The notes under the pieces are model-generated. The model did not search any database, was not told the origin of the DNA, and saw only the letters and a list, made by a program, of their open reading frames with translations. DNA of 64,000 nucleotides, from contig JAHBVT010000001.1 in the NCBI GenBank assembly GCA_019637355.1, positions 2,325,192-2,389,191 on the forward strand, written 5' to 3'. Below are positions 56,132 through 64,000 of this stretch, piece by piece. The first letter of the stretch is position 1; every line of letters starts with the position of its first letter. The translations under genes were made by a program, and so were the position numbers. This DNA comes from Gemmatimonadaceae bacterium. GTDB lineage: Bacteria; Gemmatimonadota; Gemmatimonadetes; Gemmatimonadales; Gemmatimonadaceae.

Positions 56132-57375
56132 CGGCGGGCCCGCACCGGCTGCAGCGTCATCTTGCCGTCCACCCACTGGAAGCGGACCTGCGCGCCGCCC
56201 TCGATGGCCGCGAGCGCGGCCTGCGACGCACCGAGCGGCACGTCGATCGACAGGCTGCGCGCGCCGGCCACGGAGTCGGTGAGCGTCACGTCGAGGCCAT
56301 ACCAACGCCACAGGCGTGCGACGGCCTCGGCCGCCGTCACGTTGCGGAGAATGAGCCGGTCATCGGTCCAAGAGAGCTCACGACCGACGACGTCGGCATC
56401 GCCGTCGGCGATGGCGCCGCTGCGGTCGATGGTCACGCTCTCACCGGCCCGCACGCGGCGCTCCGTCTTGCCTGCGGCGACGCGGATGTCGCCCTCGTCG
56501 GCGCGGACGAAGCGTAGCGTCTCGTCGCCGTAGTCGCGCACCGTAAAGCGGCCGCCGTTGGCGAAGACGGAGACGTCACCGAGGCGCGCCTCGAAGTCGT
56601 TGGCGTTACCCGGCGTGACCGTGAAGGTGGCGGATCCGGCGACGGTGAGCGTACGGTAGTTGGACCCGAAGCGGTCGACGATGACGAGCCGCGTCTCCGG
56701 TGCGAGGCGCGCCTCGGAGTTGTCGGCGAGCGTAACGGAGCCGAGCTGGCCGGCGCGGGTGTTGACCTGCCGTGCGTCGGCCGAGCCGAGGAGCTGGTCA
56801 ATGACTTCGGCGCGCGACTTCTGTCCGAACCACATCGCGCCGGCGAGCGCCACGACGACGGCGACGGCGGCGATGATGACGGGAGTCTTCCACGCGGCGC
56901 GCTGGGTGACGGTCTGGATGTGCTCGGCGACTTCGTGCGAGCGGTGCTCGCGCCGGCGCTTGGCGGCCGTGGCCGGGTCCACCTGCGGCCGATGCAGCTC
57001 GGCGGCGACTTCAGCCCAGATCTTGTCGGCAGTGGGGGTCTCGTGGGCGGGCGGCGTGTGCACGCCCTCGGCCTTCTCGAAGCGGTGCACAGCCGTCATC
57101 CGGGCGCGGATGGCGCGGGCGCGGTGGCGCAGCTCCTCGTTGAAGAAGGCCTCGATCTCGGCGCTGCTGTGGAAGCCGTCGCGCTCCTCCCAGAGCTCGC
57201 GGACCGTCGCGGCGATCATCCGCGGCGCGGCGGCGTTCTCGCCCTTGAGGCGCTCCAGCGCCCGCTCGAGGATCCAGTCGTAGTGGTCGCGGAAGATCTG
57301 CTCGAGCGCGCGTTCGCCGCCGGCATTGAGTGCGGAGATGGTGGCCGGATCGATCGGCGCGAAAGTGGACGACAT
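56128..57375 (-). CDS. FecR-domain membrane protein with a sigma-region-2-like N-terminus
   Basis: A 415-aa protein with four parts. Residues 20-100 resemble region 2 of ECF sigma factors (ALEQIFRDHYDWILERALER, later AATVRELWEERDGF). Residues 165-184 form one membrane helix (TPVIIAAVAVVVALAGAMWF). Residues about 205-320 are a FecR domain (NTRAGQLGSVTLADNSEARL, GDVSVFANGGRFTVR). The last 65 residues look like an STN/secretin-type module (LILRNVTAAEAVARLWRWYG). FecR proteins normally pair with a separate ECF sigma factor; none is adjacent. GAGGA lies 7 nt before the ATG. The exported DsrE-like gene is coupled downstream. Confidence 0.8.
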   Translation of the reverse strand: MSSTFAPIDPATISALNAGGERALEQIFRDHYDWILERALERLKGENAAAPRMIAATVRELWEERDGFHSSAEIEAFFNEELRHRARAIRARMTAVHRFEKAEGVHTPPAHETPTADKIWAEVAAELHRPQVDPATAAKRRREHRSHEVAEHIQTVTQRAAWKTPVIIAAVAVVVALAGAMWFGQKSRAEVIDQLLGSADARQVNTRAGQLGSVTLADNSEARLAPETRLVIVDRFGSNYRTLTVAGSATFTVTPGNANDFEARLGDVSVFANGGRFTVRDYGDETLRFVRADEGDIRVAAGKTERRVRAGESVTIDRSGAIADGDADVVGRELSWTDDRLILRNVTAAEAVARLWRWYGLDVTLTDSVAGARSLSIDVPLGASQAALAAIEGGAQVRFQWVDGKMTLQPVRARR

Positions 57376-57542
57376 CAGCGGTCCTCGTCGGGGTCGGGGA
57401 AATACGTGCGCGGGATGCGCGATGGTTACCGAACTGCCGCAACTATACCGCGCGCGCGTTCGATTCGCACCCCCGCCCGGGGACGCGAATGGACGGGGCC
57501 TCCTACCCTGGACGGGGGGGAGTGCGATATCTTTCCTCGACT

Positions 57543-57616
<74 letters not shown>

Positions 57617-57700
57617 TTCGTCGTACTCCCCTCGGTCGCGCCCCTTCCCCTCCCCGCCCAACGTCCGCGGGCCGGCGCCGCCCACGACCGCCCCCTCCCC

Positions 57701-57706
57701 TACAGT
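57701..57706 (+). promoter_or_regulatory. TACAGT -10-like box before rho
   Basis: TACAGT occupies exactly -12 to -7 relative to the GTG at 57713, the position expected for a leaderless transcript. The bases between are CCCCGC, with no Shine-Dalgarno sequence. Confidence 0.45.
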
Positions 57707-57712
57707 CCCCGC

Positions 57713-58969
57713 GTGGAAATCGCGTCCCTTCGCCGCCAGTCCGAGGCCGACCTGCGCGCCCTCGCCGAGGAACTGCAGCTCGAGGCTCCGCCTACCCTGA
57801 CGCACGGCGAGCTGCTGCTCCGCGTCGAACGTGGCTTGCTCGCCAAGGGCGAAACGCTGATTGCCGAGGGAACCTTCGAGCTGGTGCAAGGCGGGAACGG
57901 CTACCTGCGCCAAGCGGAGCACAGTTACCTCGCCGGCCCCGACGACGTGTACGTGTCCGCGGCACAGGTGAAGCGCTTCGGAATCAAGACGGGCGACGTG
58001 GTGCGCGGGGCGGTGCGCCCGGCGAAGCCCTGGGAGAAGTTTCTCGCGCTGCTGCAGGTAGAGTCCGTCAACGGCGAAGATCCGGCGCGGCTGATGGATC
58101 GCGTTGCCTTCGACGCGCTGCGTCCGCGCTACCCCGACCAGCGGATCCGGTTGGAATCGAAGGCCGGCGGCCTGTCGATGCGCGTCACGGACCTGATTGC
58201 GCCGCTTGGCAAGGGCCAGCGCGGGCTCATCGTGGCACCGCCGCGCGCCGGCAAGACGCTGATGCTCCAGCGGATGGCCAACGCCATCGCCGAGAACCAT
58301 CCGGAGATCGTGCTGATCGTGCTGCTGATCGACGAGCGGCCGGAGGAAGTCACGGACTTCATCGCGACGGTGCCGTCGGCGGAAGTCGTCGCCAGCACCT
58401 TCGACGAGCTCCCGAAGCGCCACGTGCAGGTGGCCGAGATGGTCATCGAGAAGGCCAAGCGGCTGGTGGAACGCGGCAAGGACGTGGTGATCCTGCTCGA
58501 CTCGATCACGCGGCTGGCGCGTGCGCACAACGCCGTGACGCCGATGAGCGGCAAGATCCTCTCGGGCGGCGTGGACGCCAAGGCGATGGAGAAACCCAAG
58601 CGATTCTTCGGCGCGGCGCGGCGCATCGACGGCGGCGGCTCGCTGACCATCGTCGCGACGGCCCTGGTGAACACGGGCTCGCGGATGGACGAGGTGATCT
58701 TCGAGGAGTTCAAGGGCACGGGCAACCAGGAGATCGTGCTCGACCGCGACATCGCCAATCGCCGCATCTACCCGGCGATCGAGATCAACAAGTCGGGCAC
58801 GCGCAAGGAAGAGCTGCTGCTCAGCGACAAGGAGCGGAACCGCATCTACCTGCTGCGGCACTTCCTGGGTGATATGCCGCCGGAGGACGCGATCCAGTTC
58901 CTGCTGCGCAAGCTGGCGACGACGCAGAGCAACGAGGAGTTCTTCCAGCGAATGGCCGAGGGCGGATGA
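57713..58969 (+). CDS. rho: Transcription termination factor Rho
   Basis: A 418-aa hexameric RNA-dependent ATPase that ends transcription. Parts: N-terminal helical Rho domain ([19 protein letters not shown]), RNA-binding cold-shock-like domain ([20 protein letters not shown], then [19 protein letters not shown]), and ATPase domain with PPRAGKT (K181), [12 protein letters not shown] and the Q/R-loop region. Length is standard and no large insert is present. The start is GTG at 57713; ruvX overlaps the end by 4 bp. Confidence 0.97.
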   Translation: MEIASLRRQSEADLRALAEELQLEAPPTLTHGELLLRVERGLLAKGETLIAEGTFELVQGGNGYLRQAEHSYLAGPDDVYVSAAQVKRFGIKTGDVVRGAVRPAKPWEKFLALLQVESVNGEDPARLMDRVAFDALRPRYPDQRIRLESKAGGLSMRVTDLIAPLGKGQRGLIVAPPRAGKTLMLQRMANAIAENHPEIVLIVLLIDERPEEVTDFIATVPSAEVVASTFDELPKRHVQVAEMVIEKAKRLVERGKDVVILLDSITRLARAHNAVTPMSGKILSGGVDAKAMEKPKRFFGAARRIDGGGSLTIVATALVNTGSRMDEVIFEEFKGTGNQEIVLDRDIANRRIYPAIEINKSGTRKEELLLSDKERNRIYLLRHFLGDMPPEDAIQFLLRKLATTQSNEEFFQRMAEGG

Positions 58970-59409
58970 CGACGACCTGGCGGCGGCGATGGTTGGCGAT
59001 CGACCTCGGCGATCGGCGGATCGGGCTCGCGGTGAGCGACCCGTCCGGGATGATCGCGTCCCCGGCGGGGCATCTGGAGCGCCGGGCCGGCAAGCGACCG
59101 CCGCTGACGGCGCTGCTCGCGCGCGCGCAGGAGCTCGAGGCCGAGGGCTTCGTGGTGGGCCTGCCCCTGGACCAGCAGGGCGAGGACACGCCGCGCGCCG
59201 CCGAGGCCCGGCGCCTCGCGCAGGAACTCTCCACGCGCACCGGATTGCCGGCGGAGCTGGTGGACGAGCGCTTCACCACGGCGGCGGCGTTGCGTGCCGT
59301 GCAGGCGATGGAAGGCTCGACGCGGGACCGGAAGGGCGACGTGGACGCGCTCGCCGCCTCGGTGCTGCTGCAGCACGCGCTGCGCACGATGGAGCTGCGC
59401 GATGCGTAG
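58966..59409 (+). CDS. ruvX: Putative pre-16S rRNA nuclease / Holliday junction resolvase-like (YqgF)
   Basis: A 147-aa RNase H-fold protein. The acidic motif sits in WLAIDLGDRRIGLAVSDPSG, followed by FVVGLPLDQQGE and LVDERFTT, with the C-terminal DVDALAASVLL. The family matures the 16S rRNA 5' end; an older name is Holliday junction resolvase. The ATG overlaps rho and the last 8 bases overlap mltG, so the three genes form one operon. Confidence 0.93.
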   Translation: MTTTWRRRWLAIDLGDRRIGLAVSDPSGMIASPAGHLERRAGKRPPLTALLARAQELEAEGFVVGLPLDQQGEDTPRAAEARRLAQELSTRTGLPAELVDERFTTAAALRAVQAMEGSTRDRKGDVDALAASVLLQHALRTMELRDA

Positions 59410-60484
59410 ACGCCTCGTGCTGTCCCTTGGCGTCCTGCTCGCCACCGCCGCCTGCGGAAACGGCGAGCAGGACAACATCGCGGTGTCGATCCGCCAAGGC
59501 TCGAACTTCCGCGAGGCCGCCGAGTCGCTCGCGGTGCACGGGCTGGTGCGATCCCCGTCGCTGTTCCGCTACTACGCGCGACTCGCCAAGCGCGACCGCA
59601 GCATCCGCTACGGCCGCTACATCATCCGCGAAGGCGCGAGCTGGGACGAGATCCTCACGGCGCTGGAACAGGGCAAGGGCATCGTGCACCGGGTGACGGT
59701 CCCGGAGGGTTCGACGCTATGGGACATCGTGCCGGCGATCGCGAAGGCGCTGACGCTGCCGGAAGATTCGGTGCAGCGGGCGCTGGCCGACACGGCCTTC
59801 CATCGACGGATCGGGCTGCCGCGCGGGATGCGCTCCCTCGAGGGCTACCTGTTTCCGGACACCTACGACTTCCCTGATGGCGCGACCGCCCGCCAGGCGG
59901 TGGACCTGATGCTGAAGCGTTTTGAGCGGGAGTGGACGCCGGCGCACACGGCACGGGCCGCGGAGATCAAGATGACGCGGCACCAAGTCGTGACGCTGGC
60001 GAGCATCATCGAGAAGGAAGTGCGGCGCGGCCACGAACGCCCCACCGTCTCGGCGGTGTACCACAACCGCCTGAAGATCGGGCAGATGCTGCAGGCCGAC
60101 CCGACGGTGCAATACGCACTGGGTCGGCGGCGGCCGGGCCGCGTGCTGTACCGCGACCTGCGCGTGGACTCGCCGTACAACACGTACCGACGCACCGGCC
60201 TGCCGCCGGGCCCCATCGCCAGTCCCGGGGGCGCGAGCATCACCGCGGCGCTGTATCCGGCGGACGTCACGTACCGCTACTTCGTGGCGCACCCGGACGG
60301 CCACCACGAGTTCCGGAACACCTACGCCGAACACCTGCGGGCCATCGAGTACGTGCGCAGCGTGGCGCGTGCCGACTCGTTGGAACGGCGCCGACGTGCG
60401 GCGCAAGCCGCGGTGGATTCGGCGCTGTCGGCGGCGGGCGTGCCCCGCGCGACCTACGACTCGATTCGCCAGCGACAGCCCTGA
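59402..60484 (+). CDS. mltG: Endolytic murein transglycosylase
   Basis: A 360-aa envelope enzyme that cuts nascent glycan strands. The N-terminus MRRRLVLSLGVLLATAACGN looks like a lipoprotein signal (Cys18), where most MltG proteins have a plain transmembrane anchor. A LysM-like part follows (GSNFREAAESLAVHGLV), then the YceG domain with SLEGYLFPDTYDF, the catalytic Glu in LASIIEKEV, and DPTVQYALG. Start ATG 59402 is inside ruvX; the frame from 59294 has no signal. Confidence 0.93.
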   Translation: MRRRLVLSLGVLLATAACGNGEQDNIAVSIRQGSNFREAAESLAVHGLVRSPSLFRYYARLAKRDRSIRYGRYIIREGASWDEILTALEQGKGIVHRVTVPEGSTLWDIVPAIAKALTLPEDSVQRALADTAFHRRIGLPRGMRSLEGYLFPDTYDFPDGATARQAVDLMLKRFEREWTPAHTARAAEIKMTRHQVVTLASIIEKEVRRGHERPTVSAVYHNRLKIGQMLQADPTVQYALGRRRPGRVLYRDLRVDSPYNTYRRTGLPPGPIASPGGASITAALYPADVTYRYFVAHPDGHHEFRNTYAEHLRAIEYVRSVARADSLERRRRAAQAAVDSALSAAGVPRATYDSIRQRQP

Positions 60485-60490
60485 GGGCCG

Positions 60491-60877
60491 TCAATCCGCG
60501 AGCAGATCGGCGCGTAGCAAGATGGCGTCGCGCAGATACACGTGCCGGATCTCGTGACGCGCCAGGCGCGTCTCGGCGTGCACCATCACGCGGATGCAGC
60601 GCGCAAGCGCGCCGTGCACCGGCAACTCCTGGGCGCAGAGCAAGGGGATGTCCGTCCAGCCAAAAAGCCGCGCCGCGTGCGCCGGGAACTCGCTCACGAG
60701 GTCGGGCGTCGCGGTAAAGACGGCCGAGATGAGGTCGTTCGGCGCGAGGTCGTTGTCGTTGAGGAGGGCCTCGAGGAGCTCGGTGACGGCCTCGCGGATG
60801 AGCGCGGGCTCGTCGGCCGTGACGGTGATGGCGCCGCGCACGGCCCGCACGCTGCGGGGACGCTGGGTGTTCCGCAT
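60491..60877 (-). CDS. aroH: Chorismate mutase, AroH type
   Basis: A 128-aa enzyme that converts chorismate to prephenate for Phe/Tyr synthesis. It matches the small trimeric AroH fold: AVRGAITVTADEPALIREA, then LISAVFTATPDLVSEFPAHA, VPLL-like IPLLCAQELPVHGALARCIR and the C-terminal HVYLRDAILLR. The active-site Arg in VRGA and the Arg in ARCIRV are present. The ATG at 60877 is chosen over the open frame to 60901. Divergent from rlmI, convergent with mltG. Confidence 0.9.
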   Translation of the reverse strand: MRNTQRPRSVRAVRGAITVTADEPALIREAVTELLEALLNDNDLAPNDLISAVFTATPDLVSEFPAHAARLFGWTDIPLLCAQELPVHGALARCIRVMVHAETRLARHEIRHVYLRDAILLRADLLAD

Positions 60878-60918
60878 TCCCGAAGATGTGCGCCGGCGCA
60901 CGGGCTGTCCATCGTCCG

Positions 60919-60924
60919 TAGATT
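60919..60924 (+). promoter_or_regulatory. TAGATT -10-like box before rlmI
   Basis: TAGATT lies at -12 to -7 relative to the ATG at 60931, with GCGCGG between and no Shine-Dalgarno sequence. Same hexamer as before dnaE and the M23 peptidase. Confidence 0.45.
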
Positions 60925-60930
60925 GCGCGG

Positions 60931-62106
60931 ATGCCGACGCCCCCGCTCGCGACCATCTCCGCCCGAGGCGCCCGGCGCTGGCAGGGCGGACACCCGTGGA
61001 TCTTCCGCTCCGACGTGATGGCGGCGCCGGAGTCCGCCGCCGGCGCGGTCAGCGTGCGCGACCCGCAGGGGCGCGCGCTGGGCACGGCGCTGTGGAGCCC
61101 GGCTTCGGAGATCTCGCTGCGCTTCGTGAGCCGACGCGCCGACGAGTCGCTCGACGCGGCTTGGTGGCGCGGGCGGTTGGCGGCGGCCATCGCCCGGCGC
61201 GACGGCATCCTCGACGCCGACACCAACGCCTGCCGATTGGTCCACGGCGAAGGCGACGGCCTGCCCTCGCTGGTCGTGGACCGCTACGACCGCTGGCTGG
61301 TGCTGCAGTTGCTGTCGTCCGGCCTCGAGGCCTTTCGCGAGCCCATCGTCGCGGCGCTGGCCGAGCTGACGGCCGCCGAGGGCATCCTCGCGCGCAACGA
61401 TGCCAGCGTGCGCACACGCGAGGGGTTGGCGAAGGGCGTGGAGCCGCTGCTCGGCACCGTACCCGAGACGCTCGAGGTGCGCGAACACGGCGTGCGCTAC
61501 CTCGCCGCGCCGCACAGCGGGCAGAAGACCGGCGCCTTCCTCGACCAGCGCGAAGCGCGGGTGTTGATCGGCGGCGTGGCGCACGGCCAGGCGCTCGACG
61601 TGTTCAGCTACCACGGGTCGTTCGCGCTGCACCTGGCCCGACGGGCCGAGCGCGTGCGGGCAGTCGATGCCTCGGCGGCGGCGCTGGCGCGCGTCGCGGA
61701 CAATGCCGCGCTGAACGGCCTGACGAACATCACGCCGGTGGAAGCCGATGCGTTCGACTTCCTGCGCGAGGAGGAGAAGCGTGGCGCGCGCTACGACACC
61801 ATCGTGCTGGACCCTCCGGCGTTCGCAAAGAACCGCGCGTCGATCGCCGGGGCGCTGCGTGGCTACCGCGACATCAACCTGCGGGCGATGCGCCTGCTGG
61901 CGCCGGGCGGCCTGCTCTACACGGCGAGCTGCTCGTATCACGTGGCCAAGCCCGAGTTCCTGGCGATGCTCAAGGAGGCGGCCGCGCACGCGGGGCGGCG
62001 GATGATCCTGCGCGCGGTCACGGGGCAGCCCGTCGACCATCCCGAGGTCCTGACGATTCCCGAGACGGGGTACCTCAGGGGCGCGCTGCTCGAAGCTGGC
62101 GACTAG
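60931..62106 (+). CDS. rlmI: 23S rRNA (cytosine-C5) methyltransferase, RlmI/RlmK-like class I SAM enzyme
   Basis: A 391-aa RNA methyltransferase. The N-terminal PUA domain (ISARGARRWQGGHPWIFRSDV) is followed by an EEHEE-type middle part and the SAM domain. The latter has ALDVFSYHGSFALHLARRA (motif I), VRAVDASAAALARVADNAAL, DTIVLDPPAFAKN (motif IV, no Cys before PP) and TASCSYHVAKPEF (motif VI Cys). That pattern fits RlmI-type m5C enzymes. The stop codon TAG is the first of a run of 11-bp tandem repeats. Confidence 0.9.
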   Translation: MPTPPLATISARGARRWQGGHPWIFRSDVMAAPESAAGAVSVRDPQGRALGTALWSPASEISLRFVSRRADESLDAAWWRGRLAAAIARRDGILDADTNACRLVHGEGDGLPSLVVDRYDRWLVLQLLSSGLEAFREPIVAALAELTAAEGILARNDASVRTREGLAKGVEPLLGTVPETLEVREHGVRYLAAPHSGQKTGAFLDQREARVLIGGVAHGQALDVFSYHGSFALHLARRAERVRAVDASAAALARVADNAALNGLTNITPVEADAFDFLREEEKRGARYDTIVLDPPAFAKNRASIAGALRGYRDINLRAMRLLAPGGLLYTASCSYHVAKPEFLAMLKEAAAHAGRRMILRAVTGQPVDHPEVLTIPETGYLRGALLEAGD

Positions 62107-62166
62107 CCGGCGACTAGCCGGCGACGCGCCGGCGACGCGCCGGCGACGCGCCGGCGACGCGCCGGC
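62101..62166. repeat. Six 11-bp tandem repeats after rlmI
   Basis: Two units of GACTAGCCGGC are followed by four units of GACGCGCCGGC, with a GC-only tail. Each unit contains the palindrome GCCGGC. The first unit includes the last codon and the stop codon of rlmI. The run ends 11 bp before the mutM stop. Confidence 0.9.
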
Positions 62167-62177
62167 GCGCGCGAGGT

Positions 62178-62963
62178 TCAGCGCGGCTGGCAGCGGGCGC
62201 AGAAGTAGGTGCTGCGCCCCGACTGCGTGATGCGGCGCAGCGCCTGTCCGCAACGACCGCAGGCGTCGCCTTCGCGGTCGTAGACCTTGAACGGGATCGC
62301 CCGTTCGCCGCGATGGTAGCGCCCGGCGTTGACGTGGCCGTCGGCGAGCGCCGCGCGGAGACCCGCGAGCAGCCGCTGGACGCGCTCCGCCGACAGCGAC
62401 GAGGCGACGGCGCGCGGCGAGATGCGGGCGCGCCACAGCGCCTCGGCGGCGTAGATGTTGCCGACGCCGGCCAGCACCGACTGGTCGAGCAGCGCCTGCT
62501 TGATCGGCCCGCGCTTGCGCGCCAGCCGGGCGCGAAGTGCCGTCGGGGTCAGCGCAGGGTCCTCGGCGTCCGGACCGAGCCCAAGCTCGGGGTGCTCGCC
62601 GGCCGGGTGATAGGTGAGGGTGCAGAGGGCGCGCGGGTCCACGAGGACGGCGCGGCGGCCGCCCGCGAGTTCCAGCGAGACGCGGGCGTGCGGCGGGAGC
62701 GCGGTGTTGGCGCGGTCCAGCACCCAGTCGCCGTCCAGCCGGAAATGCACCACGAGCAGCGCGCCGTCGCCGAGGTGCAGGAATTGGAACTTGCCGCGGC
62801 GCTCGACGCCGGCGATGAACGCGCCGGCGACGGCCGCCGAGACCGGTGCCGTCACGGTGCGGCGCTGGGAGGGATGATGGGCGCGAAGGCGGAGGATCTG
62901 GCGCCCCTGCGCGGCACGGCGGAGGCGGCGCAGGGCGTACTCGACTTCCGGCAGCTCAGGCAT
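62178..62963 (-). CDS. mutM: Formamidopyrimidine-DNA glycosylase
   Basis: A 261-aa Fpg/Nei-family base excision repair enzyme. The N-terminus MPELPEVEYALRRLRRA gives the catalytic Pro and Glu after Met removal, and the lysine in ERRGKFQFLHL is the beta-elimination residue. The helix-two-turn-helix has LAGVGNIYAAEALWRARISP, and the C-terminal zinc finger has four cysteines (DACGRCGQALRR and YFCARCQ). It is complete. Nei-type specificity cannot be excluded from sequence alone, but LPEVE and the linker favour Fpg. Divergent from the CDF gene with only 17 bp between. Confidence 0.92.
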   Translation of the reverse strand: MPELPEVEYALRRLRRAAQGRQILRLRAHHPSQRRTVTAPVSAAVAGAFIAGVERRGKFQFLHLGDGALLVVHFRLDGDWVLDRANTALPPHARVSLELAGGRRAVLVDPRALCTLTYHPAGEHPELGLGPDAEDPALTPTALRARLARKRGPIKQALLDQSVLAGVGNIYAAEALWRARISPRAVASSLSAERVQRLLAGLRAALADGHVNAGRYHRGERAIPFKVYDREGDACGRCGQALRRITQSGRSTYFCARCQPR

Positions 62964-62980
62964 TCTACCAATGTTCAGGG

Positions 62981-63841
62981 ATGACGCGCACGACGCAGAT
63001 CCAGCGCACGCTCGGCGTGATCCTCGCGCTGAATCTCGTCGTCGTGGCCGTGAAGGTGGTGGTGGCGCTGCGCACGGGCAACCTCACGGTGCTCGGTGCG
63101 GCGTTCGAGAGCTTCCTGGACGCGGCCAACAACGTCGTCGCGATGGTCGTGGTCGCGCTGGCCGCGCGCGGCCCCGACGACGACCACCCCTACGGGCACG
63201 ACAAGTTCGAGACGATGGGCGCGCTGGGCATCGTCGTGTTCCTGTCGATCTCCTGCTACGAGTTGCTGCGTGGCGCGATCAGTCGCTGGCTGGGCGCGCC
63301 GGCACCCATCGCACCATCCGGCGGCGAAGTCCTGCTGCTGGCCTCGACCGCCGTCATCAACCTCGTGGTCGTGGCCTACGAACGGCGTGAAGCGCGCCGC
63401 TTGAAGTCACCCATCCTCGCGGCCGATGCGGCGCACACGACCGGCGACTTGTTCGTGACGGCGCTGGCGGTGGCATCGATGCTTGCGGCGCGGGCGGGGA
63501 TGTCGTGGGCGGACCCGCTGCTGGCGGTCGGCGTGGCCGGAATGATCGCCCGAAGCGGCTGGCTCATCCTGCGCGTCACGGTGCCCGTGCTCGTCGACGA
63601 GCGCGGGGCGGACGCCGAGCGGATCGCTGCCGCGACCCGACGCGTGGACGGCGTGCTCGACTGCCGCTCGGTGCGGAGCCGCACGACCAGCTCCGGACTG
63701 GTCTTCGCCGAAGTCACGGTCGCCGTCGCCGGCGACGTGCGCGTCTCCGATGGGCACGCGGTGGCGGACCGGGTCGAGGAGTCGGTGCGGGCCGCGCTGG
63801 GTGGGGCTGCGGACGTCCTGGTGCACGTGGAGCCGAGCTGA
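62981..63841 (+). CDS. Cation diffusion facilitator (CDF) metal exporter
   Basis: A 286-aa inner-membrane metal/proton antiporter. Six hydrophobic segments are visible; the metal-site pattern is seen in DAANNVVAMVV and DDHPYGHDKFE in the first half, and in LAADAAHTTGDLFVT (helix 5 HxxxD type) in the second. The C-terminal cytoplasmic domain (DERGADAERIAAATRRVDGV, VTVAVAGDVRVSDGHAVADR) is complete. Metal choice (Zn, Mn, Fe) is not clear. ATG 62981; the open frame from 62846 overlaps mutM. The stop overlaps the next gene. Confidence 0.9.
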   Translation: MTRTTQIQRTLGVILALNLVVVAVKVVVALRTGNLTVLGAAFESFLDAANNVVAMVVVALAARGPDDDHPYGHDKFETMGALGIVVFLSISCYELLRGAISRWLGAPAPIAPSGGEVLLLASTAVINLVVVAYERREARRLKSPILAADAAHTTGDLFVTALAVASMLAARAGMSWADPLLAVGVAGMIARSGWLILRVTVPVLVDERGADAERIAAATRRVDGVLDCRSVRSRTTSSGLVFAEVTVAVAGDVRVSDGHAVADRVEESVRAALGGAADVLVHVEPS

Positions 63842-64000
63842 TGGCGTCGCGCACGTCGCCCCGTTCGCTCCGCGCCGAGTATCAGGATTTCGTCGAGCGC
63901 GAGATCGAGGACTACAAGAACTCCGTCTCGCGCGACTTTCTGTACAGCATCGCGGCCGAGGCAGACGTGGCGCTTGGGGGCGGTGCGCAGATCGGGATGC
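63841..64000 (+). CDS. Start of an uncharacterised gene, cut by the window end
   Basis: The first 53 codons are visible: MASRTSPRSLRAEYQDFVER, then a charged helical stretch (IEDYKNSVSRDFLYSIAAE) and ADVALGGGAQIGM. The A of its ATG is the last base of the CDF stop (TGATG), so it is the next gene of that operon. No signal peptide. Too little is seen to name it. Confidence 0.6.
   Translation, partial: MASRTSPRSLRAEYQDFVEREIEDYKNSVSRDFLYSIAAEADVALGGGAQIGM

Noticed and set aside
60694-62436. 580-aa minus-strand open frame across rlmI and mutM
   Set aside because: Overlaps rlmI antisense and runs out of frame through mutM; no domain.

Overview
The window is GC-rich (roughly two thirds G+C) and densely coded. 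It comes from a Gram-negative bacterium with a TonB/SusCD-type outer membrane: SusC/RagA and SusD/RagB homologues, a Kdo transferase (WaaA), many lipoproteins and an M23 peptidase. A short RpoD-type sigma factor, the SusCD pair, a DUF4397 lipoprotein, split PDH E1 subunits and short or absent 5' leaders together suggest Gemmatimonadota. That placement is an inference from gene content and not from a marker-gene search.

Layout. 1-11 kb: glycine dehydrogenase gcvP, then divergently a 51-aa membrane microprotein and a LipM-like octanoyltransferase, then a peptide-uptake operon (binding lipoprotein, two permeases, a fused double ATPase and a POT carrier). 11-15.4 kb: two uncharacterised minus-strand genes, then a three-gene operon (glycosyltransferase, DUF3108 protein, deoxyhypusine-synthase-fold protein) and a 72-aa membrane protein. 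15.6-22.1 kb: a pyruvate dehydrogenase/lipoate module (lipA, pdhA, pdhB, aceF, lpdA, lipB). 22.1-26.1 kb: a Phd/VapC toxin-antitoxin pair, a UvrD-family helicase and a zinc aminopeptidase. 26.2-34.4 kb: dnaE, accA, ricT, metG and an M23 peptidase. 34.4-42.1 kb (minus): a plug-only TonB-receptor-like protein, a DUF4397 lipoprotein, a small lipoprotein, SusD and SusC. 42.4-45 kb: a DsbA-like lipoprotein, waaA and a beta-barrel protein. 45.2-49.4 kb (minus): F1 ATPase atpAGDC. 49.9-53 kb (minus): AraC-type regulator, Nudix hydrolase, MlaF-like ATPase and sigma factor. 53.2-57.6 kb: six tRNA genes around a TPR protein and a FecR/DsrE pair. 57.7-64 kb: rho, ruvX, mltG, aroH, rlmI, mutM, a CDF cation exporter and a truncated unknown gene.

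Functional links. gcvP, the PDH complex and the LipM, LipA and LipB homologues all belong to lipoate-dependent metabolism. The peptide ABC operon and POT carrier form one uptake unit. The SusCD cluster probably imports an unidentified substrate.

Three window-wide signals stand out. The tetranucleotide CATG is almost absent, and codons before Met are chosen to avoid it. Families of palindromic dispersed repeats built from 7-8 bp units sit between genes, and two different families form the two inter-domain linkers of the PDH E2 protein. Several operon-leading genes have a TANNNT box 12-15 bp before the start codon, as expected for leaderless transcripts.
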